DNA from: Trematomus loennbergii
Taxonomy: Eukaryota > Chordata > Actinopteri > Perciformes > Nototheniidae
Length of the DNA: 64,000 nucleotides
NCBI GenBank assembly: GCA_012861695.1
Contig: JAAOOA010000033.1
Location: 16,965,934 to 17,029,933, forward strand
Direction: 5' to 3'
The stretch's first letter is position 1, and every line of letters starts with the position of its first letter. Under the pieces are notes generated by a model. The model saw only the letters and a list, made by a program, of their open reading frames with translations, did not search any database and had not been told where the DNA came from. A program made the position numbers and the translations under genes. Positions 51,001 through 61,422 of the stretch are shown here, piece after piece.

Positions 51001-54000
51001 TACCTAAACTCCCCCCTAGTCTTCATGTGCTATTTATGGTGGGTATTTATGCACTGAAACCCACAAGCCCGGTAAAGCAACCAGCAACTCCACCCGCAGC
51101 TTTGGACGTACTCCCGAGCTAATGGCTCTAACCACGTCCACACCACACTAAGGCGTTGTGCACACGGGAACGTTTGCGTTTATGCACAGTATGCGTATTC
51201 AAAAAAGTCTTCCGTTCACATGCATTCGTTTCATTTAACGTGTCTGTTCAAACGAGACCGCTGGAAACTCTGTAGTACATATGCCGGGACTGTAAGTGGC
51301 GCTGTAACTTCCGCCACAAAATACACCAAAAGCAGCGAAGAAGACTCCGCAGCAGCCCCGCAGCAATGTTGCCATGGCTACCCTTCTGTTTATGCCCCGC
51401 GGTGGATTTAGCAACATGTAGTTCATGTAATTCTCCATGTCCACTTGTTGCTGATGGTTGTGGTAGAGGAGCTGTAGATGTTGCACTAATATCTGTAGCA
51501 TGGTCAGTAGCAGTAGCACTAGCAGTAGCTACTGACAGGAGGAAGTGTGTGTGGCGATTGCTGGTATTCAGCGGGATATAGTCATTTCCTCAGCATATGG
51601 ATAAATGCAACGGGGAAGTTAACTGAAAGAAACCGAATCTGTGGATATTGCATCGACCGACCAAGAAGCACGTCTCCGTGGAGAGGACGCGCTCAGAAGA
51701 GAGATATTCTCTACAAACACCGGGTGAGATCGCTCCTCTGGGACACGCCGGTCCTCTGCCTACAAATTTCTCTTTTTGCCGCCGACGGGCGCAGGAGCAA
51801 TGAACAATAATGGCCTGGATTAGGCAGTAAAGACAAGTTTGGTGTATCGCAGAGCGGACTGTTTAATTTTGTTTGTGTTGTTTGGCTGGAAAATTGTCAA
51901 TATAATGGATCAATGCATGAAATCTGACTGTTTATTTTGTTTAAGGAGTATATTGGGCGTTAACAATTCTGGTTTGCCTTTTATAATATTATTTCATTCA
52001 AGAACCCTTGTGCGTTTAATTAACACAGCTATTTTTGATAGTTGATCGTTACAGATGGCTACTGGCCATGCTACAGCAGTGAGCAGCAGAGGTGGGAGAG
52101 GGGGCTATCGTTATTTTTTCAGGAAATATTCGTATAGAGGTGATTACACGGACTCGGTTGACCCCCCAGAGCGTTTCGTTTGCAAATCTATCCACCTTGG
52201 GACCCGTTATCGTTTGTGGGGTCAGTTTCTATCGGCCTCGTGTAAATAATAGGGCTATACGCACGCGAAACTATGCAGATACAAGCAGTTTTTCCTCGTG
52301 TAAACGGCGCCTAAAACCCCCCAATGAATTCCAAAGGGAGTCCGTTCTGAAGCCTACAGGGACAGAAGTGAAAGACACTCACAGGACCACCAAAAATCGG
52401 CTACAGCTTAGCGACGAAAAACAAAAACACCACCCACCTGCATTTCATTACAACTGCTTACATTATCCAACAAAAACAAACATCTACTCACCACACTTGT
52501 CCATGTCTCCCAAACAACCAGCATGCACACAACGAGGTGCACCTGCCTACCAAGTTACAGCTGATCTGATTGTTGTAATCAGTCTCAGCCCTTCAATCCA
52601 CTTACAAGCAGAAAAAGATGGCTGCACTACAGAATTAGAAACAATGTCAAAAAGTTTGGACGAGCCCCCATTCGTTACGGCCTGGCACATAGGCTGCAAC
52701 AAAGATGGGAGACCAGACAAGTTAAGTGTAACAAAAAGCGTATTTATTTACTATAAACCAAAGGTCTTCAAAGAAACCTAATAAACGTGGAAGTCAGTTA
52801 TCAGTAATGATTGCGTGTATGGGAGTGGGAAAATGTGCAGAAACAAAGAAGAGTGAGAGGGCAGTATGGGTTGGTGTTGGCCTTTTATGTCGACGGCCCA
52901 GGTGTGGCTCATCAGGTTGATCGCCTGAAACACAAACAAGAGCCAGCCAGCAGAACACAAAGGCAGAGACCCCTAGTGGAGTGGAGGGGGTCGTAACAGT
53001 ATCCATCTAGATTGTTTTGGTGTGAGAAGCCAAGATATAGGCACTGGAGGAGGCCACCCAGTATGTGGTTCAAGTCAACAACATATCTCTCTCCAGAAAT
53101 CATGACCCTGTTGCGCAAGATAATCCACAGACATATAGGAACTATATCCTTTTCAAAAACTACAACCTCCAACCATATAACAGAGCAAGGAAGCGTTATC
53201 TACTAAGCTAGCTGACAAAAAAACATCAGCTGAGGATAACGCCTTTAATGTGTGTATCCTGGGCCCTCTGGGTTTGCTAAAAAAAAAAACGATTTAGTTA
53301 TCAGCTCATCAGATCCTTTTTCTCCGATTTGTGAGAACTTTTATCAATACGAGTTGTTGCGGCTGTAGTAATCCAATATTAGTGCCACGAGGGACTAAAC
53401 AAGAGAAAAACAAGTATTTCCACTGGTATGCGTTTGACCTTTTATTTGCAAACAAAACAAGCAAACATACAATTATTTCTAGTCCATATCCAGTATAGTG
53501 ATTGCGTATGCGGTCAACAAAAATTGTCCTTCTCCAGCTCACTCCCCCTCCATCTATGACAAAGTGTGCAGGTAAAAGCAACCGGATATAACCACACAAA
53601 TCCAATAGACACGCCCACCACATATAGTGACTAAAAAAATGTGACATAACAAACACAGAAAATACTTCACATGTGACTCCTACACTAGTTGTACATTGGA
53701 CAAACGTGTTGCAGCACAGATGTGTGAAAGACACGTCTGCACAGATGATCAGTAGCCTCATCGTAACCCTAAACTTACACTGCGCTCTGCATCAGCCAAT
53801 CGCTCCCCACTCCCTCACTGCGAGTGGGAATCAGGTACTCCTCAACAAAAACAAACCTGTTGCCATCTTGGCTCTAAAAGCTCCCTGTAGATATCAGGAA
53901 TGCTGTCTACACATCTTCCGTTAGACTGAATAGCCACCTCTTATGACTGTGAAAGCTTAATGTAATGGATTAATAACCAGATTTCTTAAGTCTTGCTACG

Positions 54001-54214
54001 TTTTAAAGGGTATATTCTTATGTCCTGTGCATGACAAAGTTCCTGTGGTCTTGTGTCTGCAGGGATCACCCGTGTGGTGGGCAACAAGAAGGGTGTTTTC
54101 ACCAGGCAGAGGCAGCCCAAAGCGGCAGCATTCATCCTGAAGGAGAGGTACTGGAGGCTGGCAAATGAAACAGGAAGACTGCCTCCCTGGACCAAGTACC
54201 CCTGCTCCCTCTGA
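42074..54214 (+). CDS. gusb: Beta-glucuronidase, lysosomal (12 exons; one-base phase break at exon 9/10)
   Basis: Glycoside hydrolase family 2 enzyme removing beta-glucuronic acid from glycosaminoglycans in the lysosome. Exons: 42074-42289, 42996-43181, 43327-43508, 43867-44009, 44166-44353, 45691-45843, 46008-46186, 47290-47436, 48309-48392, 49211-49387, 49564-49699 and 54063-54214. The start ATG is followed by a signal peptide ([17 protein letters not shown]). Then come the sugar-binding domain (GWVWYERE), the Ig-like domain ([24 protein letters not shown]) and the TIM barrel ([21 protein letters not shown]). The acid/base Glu lies in SVANEPAS (exon 8), the nucleophile Glu in IQSEYGAD (exon 10), and the glucuronate-contacting Asn-x-Lys in GNKKG (exon 12). 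Length is about 647 aa against 651 in human. N-glycosylation sequons include NNT, NAS and NET. Exon 9 ends in phase 2 but exon 10 starts in phase 0, so one base is missing at the junction. All other junctions agree. Confidence 0.96.
44566..44928 (-). mobile_element. Solo LTR in gusb intron 5
   Basis: 363 bp bounded by TG...CA with short inverted ends (TGTAATGGC / GGCTCCTACA on the plus strand) and flanked by the 5-bp duplication CAGTG (44561-44565 and 44929-44933). Read on the minus strand it has a TATA-like GTATAAAAGGGG near 44813-44826 and an AAATAAAC poly(A)-type signal further on, the normal order for an LTR. No internal region follows, so it is a product of LTR-LTR recombination. It is not similar to the LTRs in intron 11. 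Confidence 0.85.
44984..45365. mobile_element. MITE, family 2, copy 2, in gusb intron 5
   Basis: TTAA at 44980-44983 and 45366-45369 flank AGGTGGGGTAGGTAA and TTACCTACCCCACCC-type inverted ends. It is the reverse complement of 19479-19862 over its length. Non-coding. Confidence 0.87.
46780..47175. repeat. Possible dispersed repeat in gusb intron 7
   Basis: The blocks GACCCCTGTGAATATGGCCA, CTTTGGAGCGCTATT and TTTCATATGATACTAGTA are words I recall from a widespread fish repeat. No ends or duplications were found, so this rests on recall. Confidence 0.35.
47756..47897. repeat. Tandem duplication, two units of about 70 bp
   Basis: GGTGTGTGCCGAGAACAAAC... is repeated as GGTGTGTGCTGAGAACAAAC..., including GTGCCCACGAGTCCAACGG and the ATGCATGTC block in both units, with few mismatches. 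It lies in gusb intron 8. Confidence 0.9.
48715..48785. repeat. 71-bp near-perfect palindrome
   Basis: The 35-base left arm (starting GATCATGACTGATCTTCTTT) is the reverse complement of the right arm (ending AAGAAGATCAGTCATGATC) with one mismatch and a one-base centre at 48750. It lies in gusb intron 9 and could extrude as a cruciform or fold as an RNA hairpin. Confidence 0.95.
49759..50103 (-). repeat. 3' LTR of the intron 11 element
   Basis: On the plus strand it begins TGTTACGGCCTGGCTC and ends GGGGTTGTAACA. It contains the extra 19-bp segment ACGTGGCCGTGTCC... absent from the partner. Adjacent to the polypurine tract. Confidence 0.9.
50104..50123 (-). other. Polypurine tract of the intron 11 LTR element
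   Basis: The plus strand is CCACCCC... with a run of about 14 C, followed by TTAAAAAAGG. Read on the minus strand this is a G-rich polypurine run immediately before the 3' LTR, where plus-strand DNA synthesis is primed. The long homopolymer length may be inaccurately assembled. Confidence 0.75.
51151..52310. mobile_element. Nested non-autonomous DNA transposon, probably PIF/Harbinger type
   Basis: The ends GGCGTTGTGCACACGGGAAC and CTCGTGTAAACGGCGCC are imperfect inverted repeats, each bordered by TAA (about 51149-51152 and 52310-52313). A 3-bp TWA duplication is characteristic of PIF/Harbinger elements (established), but with imperfect TIRs the class is inferred. It sits inside the LTR element. 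Positions 51270-51400 resemble part of the family 1 MITEs (GTAGTACATATGCC, GTAAGTGGCGCTGTA, AGCAGCGAAGAAGAC). No transposase motif; open frames inside are unsupported. Confidence 0.7.
52658..52670 (-). other. Primer-binding site, tRNA-Pro type
   Basis: The minus strand reads TGGGGGCTCGTCC, the 3'-end complement of tRNA-Pro as used by many vertebrate retroelements, separated from the LTR by AA. The match stops after 13 bases. Confidence 0.8.
52673..52998 (-). repeat. 5' LTR of the intron 11 element
   Basis: On the plus strand it begins CGTTACGGCCTGGCAC and ends GGGGTCGTAACA. It is the partner of 49759-50103. The first base pair of the plus-strand end (CG for TG) has mutated. Confidence 0.9.
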
Positions 54215-54343
54215 CACCCGCCACCGGACATGCAACTGATATACATATACTATGCTTACTGGAAAAATGCTGGAAAATTCTGTCTTTTTTCTTCTTTTTT
54301 TAAGTCAGTTAATTAATTCACAACATTGCACTGTGTACACACG

Positions 54344-54349
54344 ATTAAA
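54344..54349 (+). terminator. gusb poly(A) signal (ATTAAA)
   Basis: ATTAAA, the commonest variant of AATAAA, lies 130 bases after the gusb stop codon, in AT-rich 3'UTR sequence. It is the first plausible signal downstream. Confidence 0.5.
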
Positions 54350-55260
54350 GAAACATTTTTCATATAAACTCAACCACCAACGCTATAATGACATATTTTT
54401 TCCTTCAATCTGGAATATTTTCATAACATAAAAGCAATTCTTTATGCTGATACAAACAAAAAGTAGTCAAAAGTGCTATTCACATTTTATAAAAATAATT
54501 CAAATTGTGATGTTTTTATGAGGATACACCTAACTGACAGTGTTATACTTTTAGTGTTTGCAGGATATGTTGATACACATGATGTATGTATCATAAAAAG
54601 GTCAAAGTGGAAGACCAATCAAAATTCTTCTTCCGTGAATGGATCTGAACTTTCCTCCAGTCAGAAGGAAAGGGAGCAACCACACACATTCCTTTCCTCT
54701 GTGTGTTTGGGTGACAATGTCTTGAATAATTTCATCTAAATAGGATTTTAGTTTATTGTGACAAAACACGCTGTCATTTCTAAGAATTTAACAGCAAGCA
54801 TGTTTTAGCTCTTCAAAGATAAAATAACTGAAAATATGTACTGTGATGCAATGCTCTTTCCAATCAGAGAAAGTGTTTTATTTTTATAAAGAAAGAAAAT
54901 GAATTTTGATATGAATCAAGGCAAGCTATTAAAGACAAAACATTAAGTTATTATGCCAACTGTGGGTTTTCTTTATGTAACATTGTGCACAATATTATGC
55001 TAATTTGCAGGTATTTGTTGCCTCTACTGTGACATGTCTCCATGCTTTAATGTTCAAAAGCTCTTTATTTTTCTCATACTGCCTGTGCTGCAGCACCTCT
55101 TTTCACCCTCTGTCTGAAACCAGAGCTCAGTCTGCTCTGATTGGTTAGCTGGCCAGCTCTGTTGTGATTAGTCAACCGCTTAAAGATGTCCCGCCTCTTA
55201 GCCTATCACGTACAATGTTTTGGAGCGCCAGCCAATAAAAGAGCGAGTGTTACATAGTGA

Positions 55261-56714
55261 CAGGTTGGAGAAGTACTCGGATCTTGTACTTAAGTAGAAG
55301 TACCAAAGTGTAGGAATACTCTGTTAAGTAAAACTCCTGCATTCAAAATGTTTCTAAAGTACATGTCATGCTTTTCCGGTTATTACCGTCCCCTTGTGTG
55401 TTATGAAGGTTTTTCTGCATGTAAACGGTCTGCAAAGTCACAAACCCTCAAAATACACCCTGTAGCGAGTAAAACTCTAACACAGAAAATACCTGTCTAT
55501 GTTGCCCCAGAACGCCTCGTGGAGATTTCTCTTTTTCTTCCTGGGTACAGTGACGTGCCCATACCCAAATGGACCAATCCGTGGAGCCGTTACGTTACGT
55601 CCGCGGAGCCGTTACGTTAAGTCCGTGGATTGGTCCAAATTGACCAATCCGCGGACTTCCTCACACACACACACTCAATCTTTTCTCAGCTGCAGCTCCG
55701 CCGATTTCTCCTCCCTGGGACGCGGCGAGGCTGTGAGTCGGTGTGTGAGCACACACACAAACTCCCAGCCAGGCTGCGGGTGTGTGTGTGTGTTCGGGCT
55801 GTGTCTCGCTGTCTCGCAGACGGCCACTGGGCTCATAGGGGGGGCAGGAGCTCCAACAAGCCGTTTAGGACAGAGAGTGAATACACATACTATACAGAGA
55901 TGCTGTATGAGAAACCAATGTGATTTGGAAAATTGCACAATATAATCTATTTTAGTAGACCTCAACATGGAATTATGATCAGTAGAAATGGCCATGACAT
56001 GGGACCTTTAAACTCAATTCACACCGTGTGCCTTCGTTTCAATTGTTTTCTTTCTTAAAAAGTAAATGTAAAGCGATTGCAATGTATTGATGGAGAAAGA
56101 AAGTTTTTAGATATCGTGGAAATTAGAGGAGAGCAATGTTTGCGGCTGTTGAGACAGGCTTTCACCAAAAGTGGGAGAAGTACTCAGATCTTGTACTTAA
56201 TTCAAAGTAGAAGTACCAGAGTGTAGGAATACTCTGTTACAAGTAAAAGTCCATAATTAAAATGTTACTCAAGTGAAAGTAGAAAAGTATTGGCATCTAA
56301 ATATGCTTAAAGTACCAAAAGTAAAAGTACTCATTATTCAGATTGTCCCATTTCAGAATCATATTTATTATATCTTATGATTATAATTATTGATGTATTA
56401 ATATGATTATCACAGCTGGTAAAGGTGGAACTCATTTTAATTACTTAATTTACAGCTGGGTAGCATTTGAATTTAATCCAGGTGAGGTGTAGTCTTATTT
56501 AAGTGTTGATTACATTTCACATCATTATTTAATATCAGCAATGTAACTAAAGGTACTATGTTAATGCAGTGTGTAGTGGAGTAGAAGTACAATAGTTGCC
56601 TCTGAATTGTAGTGGAGTAGAAGTTAAAAGTAGCATCAAATGGAAATACTCATTCAAGTGCAAGTACCTCATAATTGTACTTGAGTAAATGTACTTAGTT
56701 ACTTTACACCACTG
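55261..56714. mobile_element. hAT-type MITE block with 8-bp target duplication, itself carrying a nested MITE
   Basis: Begins CAGGTTGGAGAAGTACTC and ends GTTACTTTACACCACTG. CATAGTGA flanks both sides (55253-55260 and 56715-56722). Inside are a family 3 MITE (55356-56007) and a second start of the same hAT family (GTGGGAGAAGTACTCAGATC from about 56169), so the block is composite, perhaps two hAT copies. No open frame is supported. Confidence 0.85.
55356..56007. mobile_element. MITE, family 3, nested in the hAT-type block
   Basis: Left end near TACATGTCATGCTTTTCC (the first bases are diverged); right end GGCCATGACATGGGACCT followed by TTAA (56008-56011). Same orientation and blocks as 33652-34473. 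Confidence 0.82.
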
Positions 56715-57110
56715 CATAGTGATGTCACTATGTTACGGAAGTAAACAAAGGAGTCCAATTGGGGCGTGTCTGGAAGAAACTCCCTCTGGAGGGGACTTTT
56801 AATATTTGCAGACCATTCACATGCACAAAACCTATATCACACACTACAGGAAAAGGAAGACACCAAAAAGCGTCATCGGGCCCCTTTAAAGTCACTGTGA
56901 AGAAAGGTTTAAAAGATGTGACACCCGACTAGAACGTTAAGTAAAAGAGAATTATTGATGGCGGTGTGACTGTGATCAGATCTTTTCACAATCAGGGACT
57001 GCGTGTTCGCCATCACATGACTGACCTCGGTGTTACAGCTGAACAAATACTGAATATTTACACTCAGTTTCAGATTTCTTTCAAGCATACAGAATCTATT
57101 ATAGCATTAA

Positions 57111-57394
57111 AGGTCCCATGTCATGGCCATTTCTATTGTTCATAATTTCATTGTTGAGGTATACTAGAATAGATTTAAATTGTGCAATTTTCCAAAATCA
57201 CATTGGTTTCTCATACAGCATCTCTGTATAGTATGTGTATTCACTCTCTGTTCTAAACGGCTTCTGTGTTAGAGTTTTACTCCCTACAGGGTGTACTTTG
57301 AGGGTTTGTGACTCTGCAGACCGTTTACATGCATAAAAACCTTCATAACACACAAGGGGACGGGTAATAACCGGAAAAGCATGACATGGGCCCT
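57111..57394. mobile_element. MITE, family 3, internally deleted and inverted copy
   Basis: TTAA at 57107-57110 and 57395-57398 flank AGGTCCCATGTCATGG and GCATGACATGGGCCCT. At 284 bp it keeps only both ends of the longer copies (CAGCATCTCTGTATAG... joined to TAGAGTTTTACTCCCT...). Confidence 0.9.
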
Positions 57395-57398
57395 TTAA

Positions 57399-59600
57399 AT
57401 AATAATAAAAATCAGTTCAAGGCACTTTTCTCCCTCCTTTTGTAATGCTTGCTTTGGATTTGGTCCAACTGTGATAGCTATTTACACAATAATTGTTGCA
57501 TAACCGGAGATGAATGTGTTAATCAGTGCTAGTTATTAGTTTTTCTTGGTCACGGTGACACATGGTTTTCTTATCAACTGTAGGGCTGTTGTATATGTTC
57601 ACTTCCTGATTTTTAATATCCTTTGTCATTTAAAGTTCAACAGTATTTCATTGCATCTGCATCCAGTATTGTTTTCGCTTATTAAATATATGATAGTTTT
57701 AGAAAGTAAAAAACCTGAAGAATTATACTCAAATTGCTAAAACCCTAACATTGCCAGTAACTAAATTACTACCCAATTTTACATTTCTATAAGATGTAGA
57801 GAAATATTGGATTTTATATGACGTTGATGTTAGAATGGGACTAAAGGGGCACCCTACCATTTTTTACATTTAGTTCACTCCACTAATCACGAGTGCTAAG
57901 CCTGTGAAAGAAATGTCAGCAATGATTTCTGTTGCTCTGGAGAAGCTTTCTTAAATGTAAAAAAGAATACATCATCCGGGGTTAGACAGTATAGACACTA
58001 TCAAGTTGCATTAAGGAAATAGTATGGTTCTGTGTTTTGGTGGTTAATAAAACTATTGTCAATTCACTTCCTAATGTTCTTCCAATTAAAGTGTACAAAT
58101 ATGTTCAAAAGTGAACTTCCCCTTTGTTCCCTGGAGAGTGTTCCCTTGCCAAACTGTGATTGAGGGACAGTAACAAGAGGACACTAAAAACTAAATGGAA
58201 CATATTGACTTGATTTATGTAACTGCTTAAGCCTTATTTAATTGTTTGGATACACTTTGAAATAGTTAAAACAGGAAGGGCTGTGGATTTTGTCCCAGCA
58301 ACTTTAATTGGAAGAAGAGATCTTTCTGTTGATGTCCAGCAAGAAAATGTAAGGGAGCCCTGAGAGCCAAATGAGAAAAAACGACTGATTTAATTCCGTA
58401 TCATGTTTTTGTTAATGACTTTTGAACAGGTGAAAAACACATTTTGACAGGGTAATCTTTCTCAGTTCTTGATATATTTTTTCACCTGTGAGGTTTTTAA
58501 AGGTTTGAAAGGGTTTAGGATCATTTAAAATGTTTGTTGTTGGAATACTTATTTTAGCCACACGAGACCAAAGTGCACCACTACCGATGTTTTAAAAACA
58601 ATTACAATTATTTAGGATTTCTTCCTGGTAAAACCTTTTCCCACCCGTTTTAAGTTAACGATATAAAGGAGAAAATGTATCACCAAAACAAGTCTAACGT
58701 CATATCATGGTAATGTTTTTTTCTGAAGCGCATTCCCTTTAATATCCTTTAATGCCACAGTAACAACATTATAGCATTGTTTAAGTTTAGTCAGACTTAA
58801 TTTCATTTTTTTCATTTCAATCTTTATTTCAAACAGATTAAAAAAAACAAATGTGAAAAACAGAATACCGTATTGTTAGAATACACTATTTTATCAATAT
58901 TCATAATAATATTTATATATTCAACATAAATATTCATAATAATATTTATATATTCAACAAAAATGTTCATATTAATATGTATATATATTAATAATAATAA
59001 TAAATGATATGTGTCCGAAAGGGAGCAGGAGGAAGCAAATGCTTATTAATTCCCACCCTTCTGATCAATGATTATCCTTTAAATCATTTCTGCAAGTTAC
59101 ATATTTACATTTATACATACATTTACAATAATTTCTCATCTTCAATCACTTTTCTTCATTGTCATAGTTTTCCAAAAAAGTGTTTCTGTACATCCTTTTT
59201 AACTGAATTATATTTGTGCTTTGTTTTAACTCCTGTCAGTCGGGAGGCGAGGCCGCCTTATATACTGTGGGCCTGCACGAGCACTCAGGTAGGCCCGCCC
59301 CCGGGGGCCGGTGAACGCTCGCATAGGAAGGTCAAGGGCAGTACCCATAGAGTCCAGTAGAGGGCTCCGCCTGTGCTTATATAACTAGGGTTACAATACG
59401 TAACCCACCGTTACCGACTACCTTATAAGGGCGGAGAACATTATCACGGCTTTATGGAAACAGGTGAGACCATGAGCGACAATAGGAGGACTACCAGACA
59501 CCTTTAAGCCACTGGCTGTTAATGTAACGCAGAATGAAGATAACGTTACATTCATAGACTTTAAAAGGAGACGAAGTCGCGTGCATACGAAGAGGCAGAA
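57399..59600. other. Intergenic, AT-rich, with short local tandem repeats
   Basis: No gene recognised. Around 58900-58960 the unit ATATTCATAATAATATTTAT is duplicated, followed by an ATA-rich run. Positions 59220-59400 are strikingly GC-rich (GCCCGCCCCCGGGGGCC) compared with the surroundings and end in TATAACTAGGGTTAC; this may be part of another repeat or the upstream end of the copia element, but no matching LTR was found. Confidence 0.45.
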
Positions 59601-59629
59601 AAATGTAAGATAAAAAAACCACAGATAAC

Positions 59630-60038
59630 GTGATGAAAACTAATGTTAGACAAGGCAGAGGCCCCGGCAGGATGTCTGCTAACAATAGCAAAGAAGAAGA
59701 TGCTAACGTTATATGCTACAAATGTGGAATAAGAGGGCATAAGGCAAGAACATGTTACAGAAAAGTGTGGTGTGGTTATGCAAAAATAACACACACGAAG
59801 AATCCCTGTGCAAGAAAAAAGGCGGACAAGATGGTGTCAGAAAAGTGAAAGAGGAGGAAAACAGCAACAAGACCAATTCTTCAAGGCAAAGCACACGAAG
59901 AGCGGGAGACCTCCAGACAACGTAGAGATGAGAGGCATCATGGTGGACGCTGGAGCAACATCCCACATCGTGAACGATATTAAAAGTTTGACAGCTTTGA
60001 TGACTCATTCCTTTCAGGGACACATTCAGTGGAGTTAG
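59630..60038 (+). pseudogene. Copia gag end and protease remnants
   Basis: A CCHC zinc knuckle (Cys-x2-Cys-x4-His-x4-Cys) is at 59714-59755. In another frame, at about 59934, is the aspartic protease motif VDAGATSHIV, whose Asp-x-Gly is the catalytic triad. The two are separated by a frameshift. Most of gag upstream is missing. Confidence 0.88.
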
Positions 60039-60334
60039 CGACGGGACCAAATGCAGCGGAATAGCACAACGCAGAGGAACAGCGATCGTGTATCTGCTAG
60101 ACAACACTGGACGACAGCACAGAGCACAGCTACGGGATGCACTGTCATACCTTCATACCCACATGACATCTTCTCTGTGGCAAGAGCGGCAAATGGAGGA
60201 GCGACAATCACCTTCAAGAAAGGAGAAAGCCACATGGTTACCAAGGACAGTAGCAGGTTTGACATCCACGAGAGTGGACATTTGTATTACCAACTGTTAC
60301 AGAAAATGTTGAAAAATGTAAAGGGTGTCATGAT

Positions 60335-61129
60335 ATGCAAACTTGGCATGAGATTTTGGGTCATTGCAACTATGAAGATGTACAGAAATTACAAAGTGTA
60401 GTGACAGGCATGGAGATAAAAGGAACAGCAGTTAAGCCTACTCAGTTATGTGAAGTGTGTACACAAGGAAAATTCACACAGACTAGAAATAGGGAGCCAG
60501 ACAGAAAGGCTGAGAAACCCTTGAGCTAGTACATACTGATTTAACTGGTCCCATGTCAACACTGAGCAGAGAAGGCCACAGATATGCACAGTCATTTACA
60601 GATGACTATTCAGGCACTGTGATGGTATATTTTCTGAAGTCAAAAAGTGATACAGTGCAAGCCACAGAAAGGTTCTTGGCAGACATAGCACCTTATGGAG
60701 AAGTCAAGTGTATTCGTTCAGACAACGGCACTGAGTTTACAAGCCGAGACTTTCAGGCACTCTTAACTAAAATAGATTAGACATGAAACGTCTGCACCCT
60801 ATTCACCACACCAAAATGGTACAGCAGAGAGAAGCTGGCGAACTCTCTATGATATGTGCAGATGCTTATTGATAGAGAGTGGGTTACCAGACAAGCTATG
60901 GAACTACGCTATGCAGACTGCAGCTTTTGTAAGAAACAGGTGCTACAGCAGGCGCACAAAGAAAACGCCATACGAGTTGTTCACAGGCAAAGAACCAAAT
61001 GTATCCAAACTGCAAACATGTTTTGCTTACAAACAAGAAAAAGGGAAGCTAGACTCTAGATGTGAGCAAGCCCAGCTTATCTGGTGTATTACCCAGAAAC
61101 AGAGAGGGTGCAAAAGCACAGGTCGGTGA
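60335..61129 (+). pseudogene. Copia integrase remnant
   Basis: The HHCC zinc-binding region ends LCEVCTQGKF (about 60448-60477). The catalytic core shows FTDDYSG (first Asp) and IRSDNGTEF (second Asp), followed after a stop/frameshift at about 60778 by a PHQNGTAER segment with the third acidic residue. The C-terminal part at 60854-61129 has PDKLWNYAM and KTPYELFTGKEP, then ends in a stop. Confidence 0.9.
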
Positions 61130-61422
61130 CATTCACAACCAAAAGCGCAAAAGAAAAGGAAACACAAACATCTGAATCACATATAGAATGTGGTCATGAG
61201 GATGCACACTCCAGGGCCATAGGCAATGATATAAATGTGGAAAATGTATCAAGTCATGGTATTCAGATTGTGTACCTGAGACTTTACTTGAAGAGACTGA
61301 ATGTACACAGCCGAGTAAAGCCACAGAGACTGTAACCAAAAGGTATCCACAAAGAAACAAAAGAGACCAACTCATCTACAGGATTTTGAGACTGGGATGC
61401 AGAGGACAAAGCACAAACATGC

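Larger units (their letters stand above)
49754..53003 (-). mobile_element. Non-autonomous LTR retrotransposon in gusb intron 11
   Basis: Two direct repeats (49759-50103, 345 bp; 52673-52998, 326 bp) are nearly identical apart from a 19-bp indel and small changes. They are flanked by the 5-bp duplication GTATC (49754-49758 and 52999-53003). LTR ends are TG...CA, except one mutated to CG. On the minus strand the 52673-52998 copy is the 5' LTR: two bases beyond it is TGGGGGCTCGTCC (52658-52670), a match to the tRNA-Pro type primer-binding site. At the other end a G-rich polypurine tract (minus-strand AAGG...G, 50104-50123) abuts the 3' LTR. No gag, protease, RT or integrase motif is seen in the interior, which is further interrupted by another transposon (51151-52310). 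The insertion is antisense to gusb. Confidence 0.92.
55010..56885. mobile_element. MITE, family 4, copy 2, split by a nested hAT-type insertion
   Basis: The left part (to 55260) and right part (from 56715) are the reverse complement of 30907-31246 plus a further right-hand segment ending near GGGCCCCT|TTAA at 56885. The hAT-type block at 55261-56714 interrupts it. The left boundary is approximate. Confidence 0.7.

Noticed and set aside
52092..52781. 229-codon open frame on the plus strand
   Set aside because: It spans the end of the nested DNA transposon, the LTR-element interior and part of the LTR, so it is a chance frame across element boundaries.
53309..53761. 150-codon open frame on the minus strand in gusb intron 11
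   Set aside because: Low-complexity hydrophobic/cysteine composition, no motif, no splice or promoter context, opposite strand within an intron.
59004..59360. 118-codon open frame before the copia element
   Set aside because: Crosses an AT-rich to GC-rich boundary with no motif and no match to copia gag.
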